Shown here piece after piece: positions 24,740 to 37,093 of a stretch of 64,000 nucleotides of DNA; the first letter of the stretch is position 1; the number at the start of each line of letters is the position of its first letter. The DNA is taken from contig MCGO01000178.1 of the NCBI GenBank assembly GCA_002104985.1, positions 1 through 64,000 of the forward strand, written 5' to 3'. A program made the position numbers and the translations under genes. The stretch is from Rhizoclosmatium globosum (Eukaryota > Chytridiomycota > Chytridiomycetes > Chytridiales > Chytriomycetaceae). A model generated the notes under the pieces. That model was not told where the DNA came from, searched no databases, and worked only from the letters and a program-made list of their open reading frames with translations.

Positions 24740-27700
24740 TTACAAGGACTCTTTGACCCACGCGTCAAGGCTTTCACGGTGAAGAGCCAAGAAACGGGTT
24801 CTGGTACGAATGGATTCAAGAACGTTATCAAGGGCACGCTTGAATCCAACAACATCCTTCTTACGCTTAGCAACACCTTCCTCGTCCAATCCTTCACCAG
24901 CGGCCCACTTCTCAACCTTGACAGCGAACTCCTCGCCAATCTGTCCAGAAGTAGAAATGGAAAAGACTCCACCAAGAGACGCCTTTTGAGGGAATCTCTC
25001 ATCGAAGCGGTCCCAGTTCTCTTGGAACCAAGTCCACAACAAGTCCTTGGTCACAACACTGTGAGGGTTGCTTCTGACTCCAGCAATGGCAGTTCCGAAA
25101 TCTTGGGTCTTGACAAGATCCTTGTCCCAAACCGTGGTGTCAAGCCATTCCTTCACGATTTCGAGGTTGCTGACACTTCCAAGGGCAGCCAAAGCACCCG
25201 ACTTCTCAGCAGCAACAGTGGCTGGGTTCTTGTAAATCTCCAACACAGCGTCGAAATAATGTCTTGAGGTTTCGATTGTTGCATTCGACAACACAGTGCG
25301 GTAGGCGATAGAACGAAGTTCAGGGTGCAAAGCCTTCGCGTCACCAGCGGCAAAGAGATCAAAGCGAGTACGAAGAGCTTCAATCACATCCGCGTCACCA
25401 CTATCAGCGGCAGCCTCAATAGCAAGACTTCTCTTCAATCTGTTCCAGTAATCCTCACCATCAACACACTCGTAACCCAAAGCCTCAACGTGCTTGGAGA
25501 ACACGCGACGACCAAGAGCTTTGATTCCGTCCTTGACAGAGTCTGGTTCATTAAATGTAGCTGCTCTCAAAGTTCCCAATGAGCCAGTGATTTGAGAGAG
25601 AACGTTGTAGTCGGATTCAGACTCCAAGAACTTGATGAAGTTGAGCGCAGTGTTCAAGCCTCCCAATCCAGCGGATGCAAGAGAGTACGAGTCAGACAAG
25701 AACTGAACACGGTCGCCAACTGAGAAAGCGCTTGGAGTGGTTTGCAAGATATGGCCGATGGAAGTGATTTGAGCGTCAGTGTACTTGACGCGGTATACTC
25801 CTGAAGCCTTGTCGTTCAACTTCCAGAATGCGTTTTCAGAGGCATCGTATGGGAATGTGATGGTTCCCTTCTTTTCGGAGAGAACGTGCTTTGTGGCGCC
25901 AGTCTTGGCAGTCAAGTGCGACACGACGGTGAGGGGAACCCACCAGGTGACAGTGTCTTCTTCTGGTTTCAATTCGCCACCTGACAAGAAGCGGGACTGA
26001 GAAAGTGTCACAGTCAAAGTCTTGGCATCGTCATCGTAGACCTCAGACTCAACAGTGATGAGTGGGTAACCAGTCTCTTGAGTCCAAGCGTACATGAGTG
26101 TTGGAATGTCAAGTCCAGAAGATTGAGCCAAGTGCTTCCACAAATCAGCAGTAACAGTGTTCTTGTACTTGAACTCCTGGAGGTAAGTACGAACACCATC
26201 CATAAAGACTTGTCCACCCAAGAAGTCATTCAACATACGAATAATAGAAGATCCCTTCATATACGAAATTGCATCGAAAATCTGTCCAACCTCAAGTGCA
26301 GACTTGACAGCAACATCAATAGGATGCGAAGACCGCAACGCGTCCAAGTTGAGGGCACCAGAAAGAGTTCCAGTAATATAACCCGTCCAAATATCCCACT
26401 CAGGGAACAAATGGTCAACAGCCAACCACCCAACAAACGTTGCGAACCCTTCATTCAACCAAAGGTCGTTCCACCATTGCATCGTGACCAAGTTACCAAA
26501 CCACTGGTGTGCCAACTCGTGAGCAACAACATACGCGACGCCCTTCTTGCTTCTAATAGTCGACTTCTCCTCGTCAACCAAAAGCGCAGTGTTTCTATAA
26601 GTCACAAGACCCCAGTTCTCCATGGCACCCGCGCCAAAGTCAGGCACAGCAAGGAGGTCAGACTTGGGGAGTGGGTACTCTGCGTCAAAGTATTCGGAAA
26701 AGTATTCCAAGGTACGTGCGGCTTTGTCAAGCGCAAAGGCTCCTTGTGAGATGAGTCCCTTGACAGTGAAGAGACGAACTTGGATTGGTTTGGCGGCTGC
26801 GGGGAACTTTGGAGTTGCGGTTGTTTCAATGAATTCAAAGTCTCCAACCGCATACGCGACGAGCTATTGACAAAATAAAACAAATGATGAATAAATAATT
26901 ATAGAGGAAACAAGCTTAAAAAAGGAATCGTTGTTACTCACATAAGTAGACATAAGCGGAGTAGTAGCAAACTTAACCTCCTTCACCTTCTTCCCCGCAT
27001 GATTCACAAACTCAACCGAACTGATTTCGTTCATGTTACTCAACGCCGTCAACTTCGCGTCAACAACAAGCGTAGAATCGAACGTAGCTTTCAACCCTGG
27101 CTCATCGAAACAAGGGAACGCCTGTCTTGCATCACACGCTTCGAATTGAGTCACGACGAGGAACTTCTTGTTACCCTGTTTAAGTAAGTGTTTTAGATGG
27201 GTGTTAAGTGGTGGCGGTGGCGTGTTTCTGTTGTGTAATATCACCTCGGTGTCGTTGTAGCTGGAGCGATAGAAACCGGCAAGGGCGTCGTTGTGGATCC
27301 CAGTGAACTCAGTGTGGAACTTTGCCTTGGATCCGGCGCCGATCATATCGTCAAACTGGTAGGTGACTTCCTCCTTCTCAGTGTCATACCAGACCTTGGA
27401 TGCGGTTTGGCTGTTGCATTGTGTGTGATTAGTATTCAATAAAGAGAAGAGATTCGGGTGGCTCACGATTCGCCATCGACTGTGATGGTTCCGTTGATGA
27501 CATTGAGCTTCTTGGCGTTCAACGTAATAGCATCAGTATCCTCGGTCACATCAAGGCTGAGATAAGGGAAGTATCAGTATAGATAGTATAGTTATTAATT
27601 GGATGGTACTCGATGGTCACAGCTCCATCGTATTTGAAGGACTCAAGATCTGGAGCCAACCAAATGTTGTAGTGGCGTGGGACAAAGGCGGTTGGGAGAA

Positions 27701-27767
27701 CGTCTCGGGAGGCAGCAGCTTCAGAACCTCCAAGTGGAATGCTTTCATCCAGTAGGCACTTGCACAT
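24740..27767 (-). CDS. M1-family zinc aminopeptidase (puromycin-sensitive/Ape2-like)
   Basis: This is a metallo-aminopeptidase that trims N-terminal residues from peptides, probably cytosolic. Five exons (27610-27767, 27467-27556, 27245-27410, 26942-27175, 24740-26863) give 923 aa. The exopeptidase motif GAMEN is at about residue 295. The zinc site HELAH is at about 331-335, with the third ligand in NEGFA at about 354. The N-terminal saddle domain contains CDARQAFPCFDEPGLKATF, and the C-terminal ERAP1-like helical domain is complete. Length matches NPEPPS/Ape2 (about 860-920). No signal peptide is evident. All motifs are intact. Confidence 0.96.
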
Positions 27768-27894
27768 GATTGATGGATGTTTTTTGGGGGGTGGATGGAA
27801 GAAGGGGGAAAGGCGGAACGGAACTGAGAAACGGTGGCGTCAATTGCACGTGAATTGGGATTTGTCATATCCGCTCCGAAATTATACTGCTGGT

Positions 27895-29403
27895 TTATTT
27901 GTGTTTTGGAGTGGAATACTGTTGGAAAGCTGTCTCGTCAACAGGATAACCCAATTCAACTAACACCGACCGTCCCAAAACCTCCACGTCAGCCCACTCG
28001 TTATACACATGAATCGACACGCGAACGTATTTCGCTCCTCGGAACGTGAAGACAGGAACGTCGATACAATGATTCTTTAACAAATCATCATGTAAATCCG
28101 AGATACCGCACGCTTCTTCTCCACAGTCAACAGCAGCTTGACGACGTACAGGAACACGCACGGAAACCATACTCGCAAACATATCAAGATCAGGTGAGAG
28201 TGTGTCTGTATTCCAAACAGAGGATAGAAATACGGCAGCGCGGCGGGCAAGAAGTCGATTGCGGGTGTAAATCGAAGGAATATCCCCTTTGGAGATCCAT
28301 TTCAAAGTCTTGATCGTTATGGGAAGAGTAAGGTGAGAGGAATAATCGTTTGTTCCTTGCCAAATGAATTCTGCTTGCACGTTTCCGTTGGGGGCACCCC
28401 AAGATGTAATGAGAGGCTTAATGGTAGTATGGTGAGACGGATGAATGTACAGTAACGCTGTTCCGCGGGTATGACAGAGCCACTTATGCGCATTGGTCGT
28501 ATAGAAATCAGGTTGAAGTTTCTCCAGTTCGAGGTGAATCTGACCAATCCCGTGTGCACCATCAATCAAGGACATGATATTGTGCTTTTTACACAAACCG
28601 ACAAGTTCATGGATGGGAAGAACAAGAGCAGATGGCGAGGTAATATGTTCAAACAAAAAGAGTTTGATAGGCCCTTTCTCTGCATTCACCAAATTCTTTT
28701 CGAAATATGCACGAGTATCGCGAATGATTGAGTCGGTAGTAATTGGCGATGTGGTTGGAATAATGTCCAGGAAGCAGCCTTGCCGTTGAGCCACGCGTTC
28801 CAGTGCATACCGACACGCGCCATACGTGAAATCAAATGCAATAAGGCGGTATGCATTGTTTGAAGAAGTGACAGGTGTACAGACACTGTTCAGAACGGCA
28901 GCAATTCCTTCCTCCACATTCGTAACAAGAACTGTGTTTGCCGGGGAAGCACCGATCAAAGGGGCTGCCATGCGTATGGATCTGACCAGGTGTGGATAGA
29001 GAGTGTGGTAGAAGAAGGTGACTGAGTGAGCGAGAGTGAGTGAGTTAGGGTTATCAAACACTTAAGTTAGGGTTAACAAGTCACCTGGATTCTCGTCCAC
29101 TTCGCCACGCCACTTTTCCGCAGCCGTCGCCGAAGTCCGCAGAGTTCGTCCGTACGACCCATGTGCAAGGAACACAAAGTCAGTGTCGCCTTTGGCTTTG
29201 GCTTTGGCCTTGTTGACAAAGAGTGAACTCAAAGTTGCTCGTCCGAAGTCCGGCGCTGGCGATCCTTCGAATTCCGCATCAACCAATGACTCAAACTCTG
29301 GTAACGGCGGCGGGACGTACTCGGCATCGCTCTGGTGCTGTGCCAACACAACTTGTGCATATGAGAACATTTCAAACCAAATAACTGAGCAACTTATCAA
29401 CAT
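27895..29403 (-). CDS. PLP-dependent aminotransferase class V-fold enzyme
   Basis: Two exons (29085-29403, 27895-29021) give 481 aa. The fold is that of cysteine desulphurases, isopenicillin N epimerases and hercynylcysteine sulphoxide lyases (ergothioneine step 2). Marks are FLAHGSYGRT at the start of the domain, SLIDGAHGIGQIHLELEKL with the Asp that holds the pyridinium, and the PLP lysine in TTNAHKWLCHTRG, then LYIHPSHHTTIKPLITSWG and FIWQGTNDYS. Ergothioneine synthesis (Egt2-like) is one option; no Egt1 gene is in the window. The start could also be the second Met (MFSYAQ). The intron contains two TTAGGGTTA units. Confidence 0.85.
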
Positions 29404-29447
29404 AAAACTATTCTATACGTACAAAAACAAACAAACAAGGGGGAGAC

Positions 29448-32400
29448 CTAACCCAACAAACTTCTCACTACACTCCTCACCTCCCGATAATACCGCGTCT
29501 CCAACACCTTCAACGAGAACCCACAACACCGTCCATCCAAATCACAGTAAAAGAACGCCTTCAAAAACTCCATCACAAATTCCAACGCAGAGACCTGCTT
29601 CTTTTCTGCGTCTCCCAAAACAATAATCGCGCCACGTTCACCTGTCGCTTTCTTGCTTCGGATTGTTTCCAATGAACTCTTCATTCGGATCAACAACTCG
29701 TTCCAGAGGACTAAGGAAATCATGGACGGACGGTCTTGACTCTGCTTTTGCTGTTCAAGTGACAACTCGTCCAACGAATCCTCGCTTCCGTTTCCTTGCT
29801 CTTCCACCTGGAAATACGAGGGATACGTTTCACGCAAGAACTCATCGAGTAACGGGCGATCAAGGTTTTGGTTCATCAGAGTGAGGTTCGTGTCGAGGTA
29901 CTGAAGCAGGGGCAAGAGTGCAACTTCAACCTTAGCTTCGTCCACCACAGAAAACGCTGGGGAGGAAGGAGATGTGGATCGGTTTCCTTTGAATAAACCC
30001 CCCTTGAAACTTTGAGACACCTTCACCCATTCCGCTTCCGCAAACCGAATCATCTACCAGCACCCGTTAATAACACAAACAAACACCTCACACTAAATTC
30101 AAAAAAAAACAAACAAACCTGATTCATCATAACCCGAACAATAGTCTCCCCCGTATACTTCAACGTTTGCATACACTTCTCAACCCAAAACTGCCGATCC
30201 CCAATCTCCCCATTCCGCAACACTCGAACAACAAGCTTCCCCTGCGGCTCCAACTCCATCTCAAACTCGTGTGTCAAAAAGTCCTGGAACAACCGGTCCT
30301 GCAGCGAAAAACTGTCACCCGATTTCGTACGCGCAACGACTTGGTTCTTGATGAATGTCGAGTCATGGCAGATTTCAAAGTCGAAAAAGTTGCGACGCGC
30401 CATTTCGGGGTCCATCTTGAATTTGAAGTTCTAGGTTGTGGGAGGAGTTCAATTAGGTATTTTTTTTTAGACATGTTGGATAAAAATAAGGAGGATGTAC
30501 CCTGTTCCACACTGGATTCAAGTTTCGTTCGACTCGGTGGGTAGTAAACTCTGGGGCACGTTGACCACTAATCGAAATGTAGGCGTATGGATCGGTAGAG
30601 TACGAATCGGCAGCCGGTAAATTGAATGCACGCACGATGGAAATATCAACAATCATGTTCGGTGCATCAGGCTCGGACCTTATCGCACTTGCACTAATCA
30701 TTTTGCTGCCCTCAGAGATATTGAGTTCTGCAAAAATCATTTTCAAATGACGAATTGCACCAACGATATTGTTAAGTTTGATGCATTGCTGAATTAAGAT
30801 ACACGTAAGTCCCAAACTCACTTTCGAGAGAAACAGTTCTTACCCGAGGTTGAAAATCAACTGGCTGCTTATCATTCTTGACCCTCGCCATCTCGTCAAA
30901 CTCTTTACATGTTTGACTCGCAAACTCCATCAAAGACTTCCCCATCAACCTCAAGAATGACACAACGAGTGCTTCACGCCGCTTCGAAGCAGCTGACCCG
31001 TCTTTCAACTTCTTGACAAACATCAATCCGTTATTGAAGAACCCAAAGATATCGCGAATGGACGAGCTGTACATAGTCGTTGGTGCGAGGATCGGGATAA
31101 AGTCATCGTTCTTGATTGCGTTAGACGCCCATTCTGTCCACTGCTCCTTCATAGTCTCAAGCCAATCCTCAATAAACGGGCGGAAGAATTCTTCAATGTC
31201 ATGCGGCTTTCCATCAAACAAGTTTGGGTCCAATTTGCTGAACAGCTCTGAAACGACGGAGTAAAGGCCTTCTGGGCCAAGAACCAAGTTCATAGCATCT
31301 TTCTTTTGTTCAAGCGTGAAATCCAGATGAATGTATTGGAGCACTGAGAGGAGCGGGAAAAAGTTGCGTTTGACGTAAATGTCTTCAGCCATGAATCCAA
31401 CTCGGAATCTAAGGCAGGAAATTGTCAAAAATGAGAGAAGCAAAAGTGAGAGTACAACAAACCTGCCACAAACAGGGTCCCTGAAAAACATGTGATACAT
31501 ATCCAACTCTCCTCGAATCCATCGAGTCAACTTCACCAACCCACCCAATTCCTCGTTCGGATACAACCTCGCCGAATTCTTTTGATATTGATCAACAATA
31601 TAATCGACAATGAATCCCTGCACAGTATCCTCAACCACCTCATTTGGATCACTTGGAAAATAGTGTCGAATGATATAATCTTGAGAGATACGAATGTACA
31701 CAGCAACGTAGCTCTGGAGTTCTCTATTGGCCCAGTCGCGGTCACCTTCTCGAGCAAGGTCGCCAAGTCTTGTGAATCGAGCTTGGATGTGGAATCGAAG
31801 TGCGTTCAAGTTCTTGGCGTATTCGTTATCCTTCATTTCGGTTGCATGATTAGATGTAGTTTCATCGAAACTAAGGAGGTTACCTCGCTCCATCGAGTGC
31901 GTGGACAGTTGTCAGTCATGTAATCAATGAACCAGAACATTTTGTTCTGGATATCGCCGAGACCAACAATGTTGTCACTGAAGAAGCCAATCAAAACTTC
32001 CATAAGGGCCAACTCGCGCCATTCTTTAGTCAATCGCCAGCGCTGTGCACACTGACTCAAGAGTTGGTAGCTGCGTTTGGAAATATCTGGAATCCCTGTA
32101 GGTGGGAATGGCGTCTTCACGTCATGCTGAACGCATAATTTGAGGAGGTATTTATAGTATTCGAAACGACCTGGTGGAAGGATCATGTCTTCTTGTTCTT
32201 GGGTTGGAATCGATTTCTATTACAGTTTTGGATTAGATTACGTGTCGTTTCAAATGTTGTTGTTGTTTTTTTGGATAATCTCTTGCTCTCAATTTATACT
32301 CGTTCCTTGCATAGTCGTCTCATGTTCATATCCTCGCTATTTTTTCAAGCTCGTTCCTTGTGTATAACAAAGCTCGTCCCTCGCGTTAACACTCATTCTC

Positions 32401-33799
32401 GTTCCTCGCTCTAAGACCCAGATACTCGCTCCTCAGAAAAAAGGGCTACAAACCTTCAAATTCGAAAACGACAGCTGATACACTTTACACCACTGCCCAA
32501 CACTCCCCGCCTCCACCTTCCTCCACTCCTCCCACAACTCCGGACTCTTAAAATCCTGCATGCGCGCATTTGGAATCTCCGTATCACATTTATCAAGACG
32601 GTCCTTGTAGGCAAGGAGGCAGGAGTACGCCAAGTCACGAGTTCCACTGCTTCTAGCTGATTGACGGAGATGGATAAAGTCTTGGTCGGAGCAAGGGATG
32701 AGGATGCGGAGGTATTCGAGGAGGGATGTGTCGAGGGTAGCGTCTTGGGATGTGGATGTTGTGGAGGAGGTGGTTGATGAAGTGGCCGTGGAGTCGTCGA
32801 GTGGGGCGTAGAGAAACTTTCTGAGGGCGACACGGATGTATGTCAAGTCAGTTGGAGTTGGGTTTTGGATTGTGACGTGAGAAAAGAATTTGTGGGTTGC
32901 TGCAGCGAGAGTTGTTGGGGCAGCTTCGGAGCAGATGACTTCGTGGAGGGTTGCGATGAAAATGAGGATTGTGGAAAGGAAGAGGGAGTCTGATTCTGCG
33001 GGAGTTGGTTTTGGGACGAGGGCTGCAATAAGGGTATCGGTTTCGTGTTTTGTGTTTGTTGCAATGACGAGGAGGACAGCTACGGCAAAGTCAGATTGGA
33101 AGTTGGCAGGCAGAGATTCAGTCTGTTGGAGGTATCTGTTTTTGGAATGGGGGTTTGTAAGGAAGTTGTGGGACAGGGAGACACCGTCAGCACGTACCTC
33201 CTAGCCGCCTTAGCGAATGTTGGCTGTGCGAAAGCGGCAATGCCTTGAGCAGGATCGACATGGGTGGATTCGAAGAGGGCAGCTTTTTGTCTGAGTCTGT
33301 TTATTGTTTATTGTTTAGTGTTGGTGGGTTGAGTAGCAAGTACTAGGACGCACCTCGCCCGGAAGTCCGAGACAGTTCTCTGGCCCAGAGTCAAAGCGCC
33401 TGAGGCAGCATCGACCGAGGCGCGGTCCTTCTTCTGATCCGCGGCGGAGGAGGCGGCCGAGGAAGTTGCCGTCGCTGCGAATCGAAGTTTGTCGCCCAAT
33501 TCGCGAAGGTCTTTGATTGCCTGGGCTGCATTTGTTGTTGAAGTTGTTGTTGAAGTTGTTGAAGTAGTTGTTGTTGATGCAGTTGAAGCAGGAGAAAGAG
33601 CAGTCGAAGCAGTTGGAGAAGTGGAAGGTGCATTGAACGACACGCAACACAGAGCAGCTGCTTTCATGGCCTCGCGTCGCAGTCGGTCGTCGTTGTTGCT
33701 GTTGTTGTTGCTGGTTTCGGACACGGACTCGGTGCGCACGGCCTTCGATGTCCGGGACAGCGTCGTCTTCTTGCGCTGCATTGTTGTTGCTCGTGCCAT
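29448..33799 (-). CDS. Munc13-homology/C2-domain protein (Unc13/Git1-like)
   Basis: Nine exons give 1232 aa in one frame: 33354-33799, 33198-33296, 32454-33135, 31884-32216, 31463-31830, 30844-31408, 30501-30788, 30119-30430 and 29448-30053. The first 150 residues are Ser/Thr/Ala low complexity. A long helical MUN-type region (residues about 300-830) precedes a C2 domain (about 865-960; VDISIVRAFNLPAADSYSTD, then NLNPVWN). A further helical part follows, with an MHD2-like segment near the end (LLPLLQYLDTNLTLMNQNL). Unc13-type proteins prime vesicles for SNARE fusion; in fungi the S. pombe Git1 relative acts in glucose/cAMP signalling. Which applies here is not known. The C2 sits between the helical domains, as in fungal members. 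Confidence 0.8.
32217..32453 (-). repeat. Long intron with degenerate CTCGTTCCTTG repeats
   Basis: This 237-bp intron of the Munc13-like gene is several times longer than its neighbours. On the + strand it holds copies of an 11-mer near CTCGTTCCTTG at about 32299, 32350, 32373, 32398 and 32425, with one or two changes each. It has no coding potential. Confidence 0.6.
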
Positions 33800-33862
33800 T
33801 TGGAGGACACTTTTTTGAAATGGCCGAACCTCACTTTCTTTAACTTCTTATTTAATGACTTT

Positions 33863-35155
33863 TTAAACAGTGGAATCAATAGTATACACACTCATGTGTC
33901 TCTGTCTCCTGCTCGCGAATCCTCCATCCCCTTTTACTTCCACTCCTTCCTCCTCCTCTCCTTCCTCTCCAGATCCAAACAACCAATCATCGTCATACCG
34001 ATCCAAACTACAACTAACACGTCGACTCTGCCTCCTTCCCTTGCCCGCCCCTACTCCCACACTTACACTCCGCCTCCCCCTTACCCTTCCAACATCCTCC
34101 TTAACCCCCTTCTCACTCCGCGTCAAACTCATTATCTCTGTCGGCGCGTTACTACTCCTCAAAGATCCCATAGTTCCATACGCTAACTGATGCATCGATT
34201 CAACGTTTCGAAGTATACTCTTTGACGGCAACCTTTGTTTGATTGTCACGGCAGTCTCAGTTGTCGGTGTCAATGATGGACACGCGCTCGGTCTTTTCAA
34301 GTCTCGCGTTGCTTTTGAGGTGTGCACGAACAAACGCGGGGATTGTGATTTGGTGGCATTGTTGGAATCTATTGTGGATACACTTGAACCAGAAGGTGAC
34401 GGTGTCACTGAAGATGCATTCGTAGCAGGAAACTTATACTGTCCGAAATTGACATTATATGTTGTTGTAGCTGTGCCGGAGCCATTGAAAGAAGCATGAC
34501 TAGGTCTCCTTGAAGACCTGGAATCCTCATATGCATACATTTGTTGCACACCAAATGGTGTTGGGATCCGTTGCACTTGATGAGACTCTTGCGGTAGCGT
34601 CACTGAGAACTCATACTCTACCGTAGAAATACCATTCTTGGACTGAACACCTTGAAAACCAGCTTCAGACCCAACTTGAACAACTTGAGCCATCGGTGTA
34701 CTATTCCATCGACTATCAATAGATGTAGTCGCGCTCCGTCTCGCCTGTCGTTGTGTATACGAGTATTCATGATACTGTCTTGCATACTCTTCCCCTCTTT
34801 CGTTTTTCGATGTGGGTGGCAATGAAGGGGTTGCACCATTTATGAAGGAGGATTCCTACACACACCAAAACAATAAGTCAGACAACTGCATAAATTTCAA
34901 CAAAAAACAAGAACTTACTGGATCGTGTTTACTTGTGGATGCATGGTTCTTGCGTCGAATGCGGAGGAGTGCGAGGAGTAGAGCCATATTGATAAGGACG
35001 AGGAAGAGAAAGAGGATGGTTGCGCCAAATAGGATGGCGTAGTATGCAGTGGAAGACAGGTGTAGCGTAATACTGTCGCTATCGCTGGTTGCATAAGGAG
35101 TAACACGTGCAGCCGCGAATGCATTGGACGATGCCGTGGCTCCTCCAACAGACAT
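33863..35155 (-). CDS. Single-pass membrane protein of unknown function
   Basis: Two exons (34919-35155, 33863-34855) give 409 aa. One TM helix lies at about residues 36-62 (AILFGATILFLFLVLINMAL...), followed at once by the basic stop-transfer RIRRK. This leaves a short outer N-terminus of about 35 Ser/Thr-rich residues and a long disordered cytoplasmic tail rich in Ser, Arg and Gln, with an acidic run (EEGEEEEGVE) near the end. No known domain is recognised. The shape recalls fungal Mid2/Wsc-like sensors with a short ectodomain, but there is no WSC domain or sequence support. Confidence 0.65.
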
Positions 35156-35537
35156 TTACGAAAGATACTTTTTTTTTGTCTTCGCCCTCAATTCGCTCCT
35201 TTCAGATCGTTTCTCATTTCGTTTTTTTCTCCTTGATGATGATAAGGTTTGTGGCTGTGGGTCAAATCATTTTCAACGTGAAAAAGTCTGCCGCTCAATC
35301 AAACTCAGAGAATTATTATTACACGGCACAGCGTGCAAATTGATTTCTAGTATCTAAAGTGGCGAACAATAACCTTATTCCTGTGATCATGCACTGTGAT
35401 ATCAGTTTTAAAAGCTTTTTCAATATAAATCAGCAACACTCAACAAGAAGTAATCATTCTGGCTGAACCAAATCTTTACACAAAAGTGAAATATGTTCGC
35501 GCTCAGCACTCAGTGCGCTAAAATTTCATAAGAAAAC
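35156..35537. promoter_or_regulatory. Divergent intergenic region
   Basis: This lies between the divergent starts of the single-pass membrane protein gene (-) and nucleotide-sugar transporter copy 3 (+). It is AT-rich in the second half. The motif CGCTCAGCACTCAGTGCGCT at about 35500 is an imperfect inverted repeat just before the transporter ATG. No gene is visible. Confidence 0.4.
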
Positions 35538-36998
35538 ATGGCTGCTGACAAGAAGGATGAGACCATGTTCGGGATGCCCCTCAAGTACGTTGCCCTCCTC
35601 ACGCTCGTAGTTCAGGTAAGATACAAATCGCTTCTATCTACGGCTGTGCTCGTTCTAACCAACACCTATGTAGAACTCTATGCTTGGTATGACTTCCACA
35701 CACCGCGTCACCGCCGATCAATCCCTAACACCCATTCCTCCAACCCAGTCCTGATCATGAAGTACTCGCGCGAAGGTGTAGCCAAGAGCGATCTGTACCT
35801 AGCATCCACGGCGGTACTTGTGTCTGAAGTGACAAAGTTGTGTGTCTGTTTTGTGCTGTTTCTTCAGGAGCCGCAGAATAAGGGGGCTGGAGTTACTCAG
35901 ATTCTGAGTGCTTTGTTTGGGAAGGAGGCGGAGAGTTGGAAGATGATGGTTCCTGCTGCTCTATGTGAGTATACTGTATACCTATCTATACATTACGTCA
36001 TGCTCTTTATGGTGACTAACCTACTCCTCTATTCAGATGTCATTCAAAACAATTTACAATATCTAGCCGTCTCAAACCTGGATCCAGCAACCTTCCAGGT
36101 CCGTACCCTAACTCTGCCTTTTTGTAGCGACAAACCTAAACCCAGCATCTTATTATAGGTCACCTACCAAATGAAAATCCTAACAACAGCAGTCTTCTCA
36201 GTCCTCATGCTCAAAAAGTCTCTGACACTCATGAAATGGATCGCCCTCGTCCTCCTAACAGTTGGAATCGCGCTTGTCCAAATGCCAACGAGCAGTACAC
36301 CCGTCGTCGCCAAGAACGGCGCAAACAGCTTTGTAGGTCTCATTGCGGTTACGGTCGCGTGCGTTCTTTCCGGGTTGGCTGGGGTTTGGTTTGAGAAGGT
36401 GTTGAAGGGGACTCAGGCGTCGGTGTGGCATCGAAACATCCAACTGAGTACCTTCAGCATTATTCCGGGGCTTTTGGGAGGTGAGTTGTTATTCTTATTG
36501 GTATGATGGTGTGGAAGCTGAGTAGATTTTGTTCTTTTAGCCTTCTTGATTGATGGAAGGACTATTGCGGAGAAGGGATTCTTCCATGGTTATACTTTTT
36601 GGGCTTGGATGGCTATTGCGAATCAGGCGTTTGGTGGTCTTATCGTGGCGTTGGTTGTTAAGGTACAGTTTGTGAGGAATCTGGTTGCTAGTCAACTAAC
36701 ACATGCTGTCCTGCATTTTACAGTACGCCGACAATATTTTGAAAGGATTCGCTACTTCTATTTCCATTATTCTGTCTGCGATTGCTTCTATTTTCCTGTT
36801 TGACTTTTTCATTTCATTACCATTCGTTATTGGTGCGGCTGTTGTACTTTATGGTGAGCTCCCTTTGTCTTCGATAAGCGCACATAGGTTATTTATGGGC
36901 GTTTTTTTTTTTTAGCCACACACTTGTATGGTCTTCCAGACGCGCCTGCCGCGACTCTCCCCGCTTACCAGCCAGCCAAGACCGAAGAAGAAAATTAA
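35538..36998 (+). CDS. Nucleotide-sugar transporter, SLC35A type, copy 3
   Basis: This is an intact third copy with eight exons and 341 aa: 35538-35615, 35674-35686, 35749-35964, 36037-36098, 36159-36480, 36541-36662, 36724-36853 and 36916-36998. It shares exon boundaries and most residues with copy 1 at 21.6 kb, including the 13-nt exon (NSML) and the C-terminal [20 protein letters not shown]. The product is a polytopic Golgi UDP-sugar carrier that feeds glycosylation. It is followed 95 bp downstream by nonaspanin copy B in the same direction. Both genes act in the Golgi/endosome system, so the proximity may be functional or chance. Confidence 0.94.
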
Positions 36999-37093
36999 AT
37001 GCATTCTCTTCTCTTAACCTCTCTTATGAAATAAATATTATTCTAATTTTCATTTATCCCAAAACACACCTGTCAAAAAACTTGACGAGAATC

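Noticed and set aside
29046..29078. Two TTAGGGTTA units, resembling telomere repeats
   Set aside because: They sit inside a well-supported intron of the class V aminotransferase-fold gene and number only two, separated by other sequence. Chance or an interstitial scrap is sufficient.
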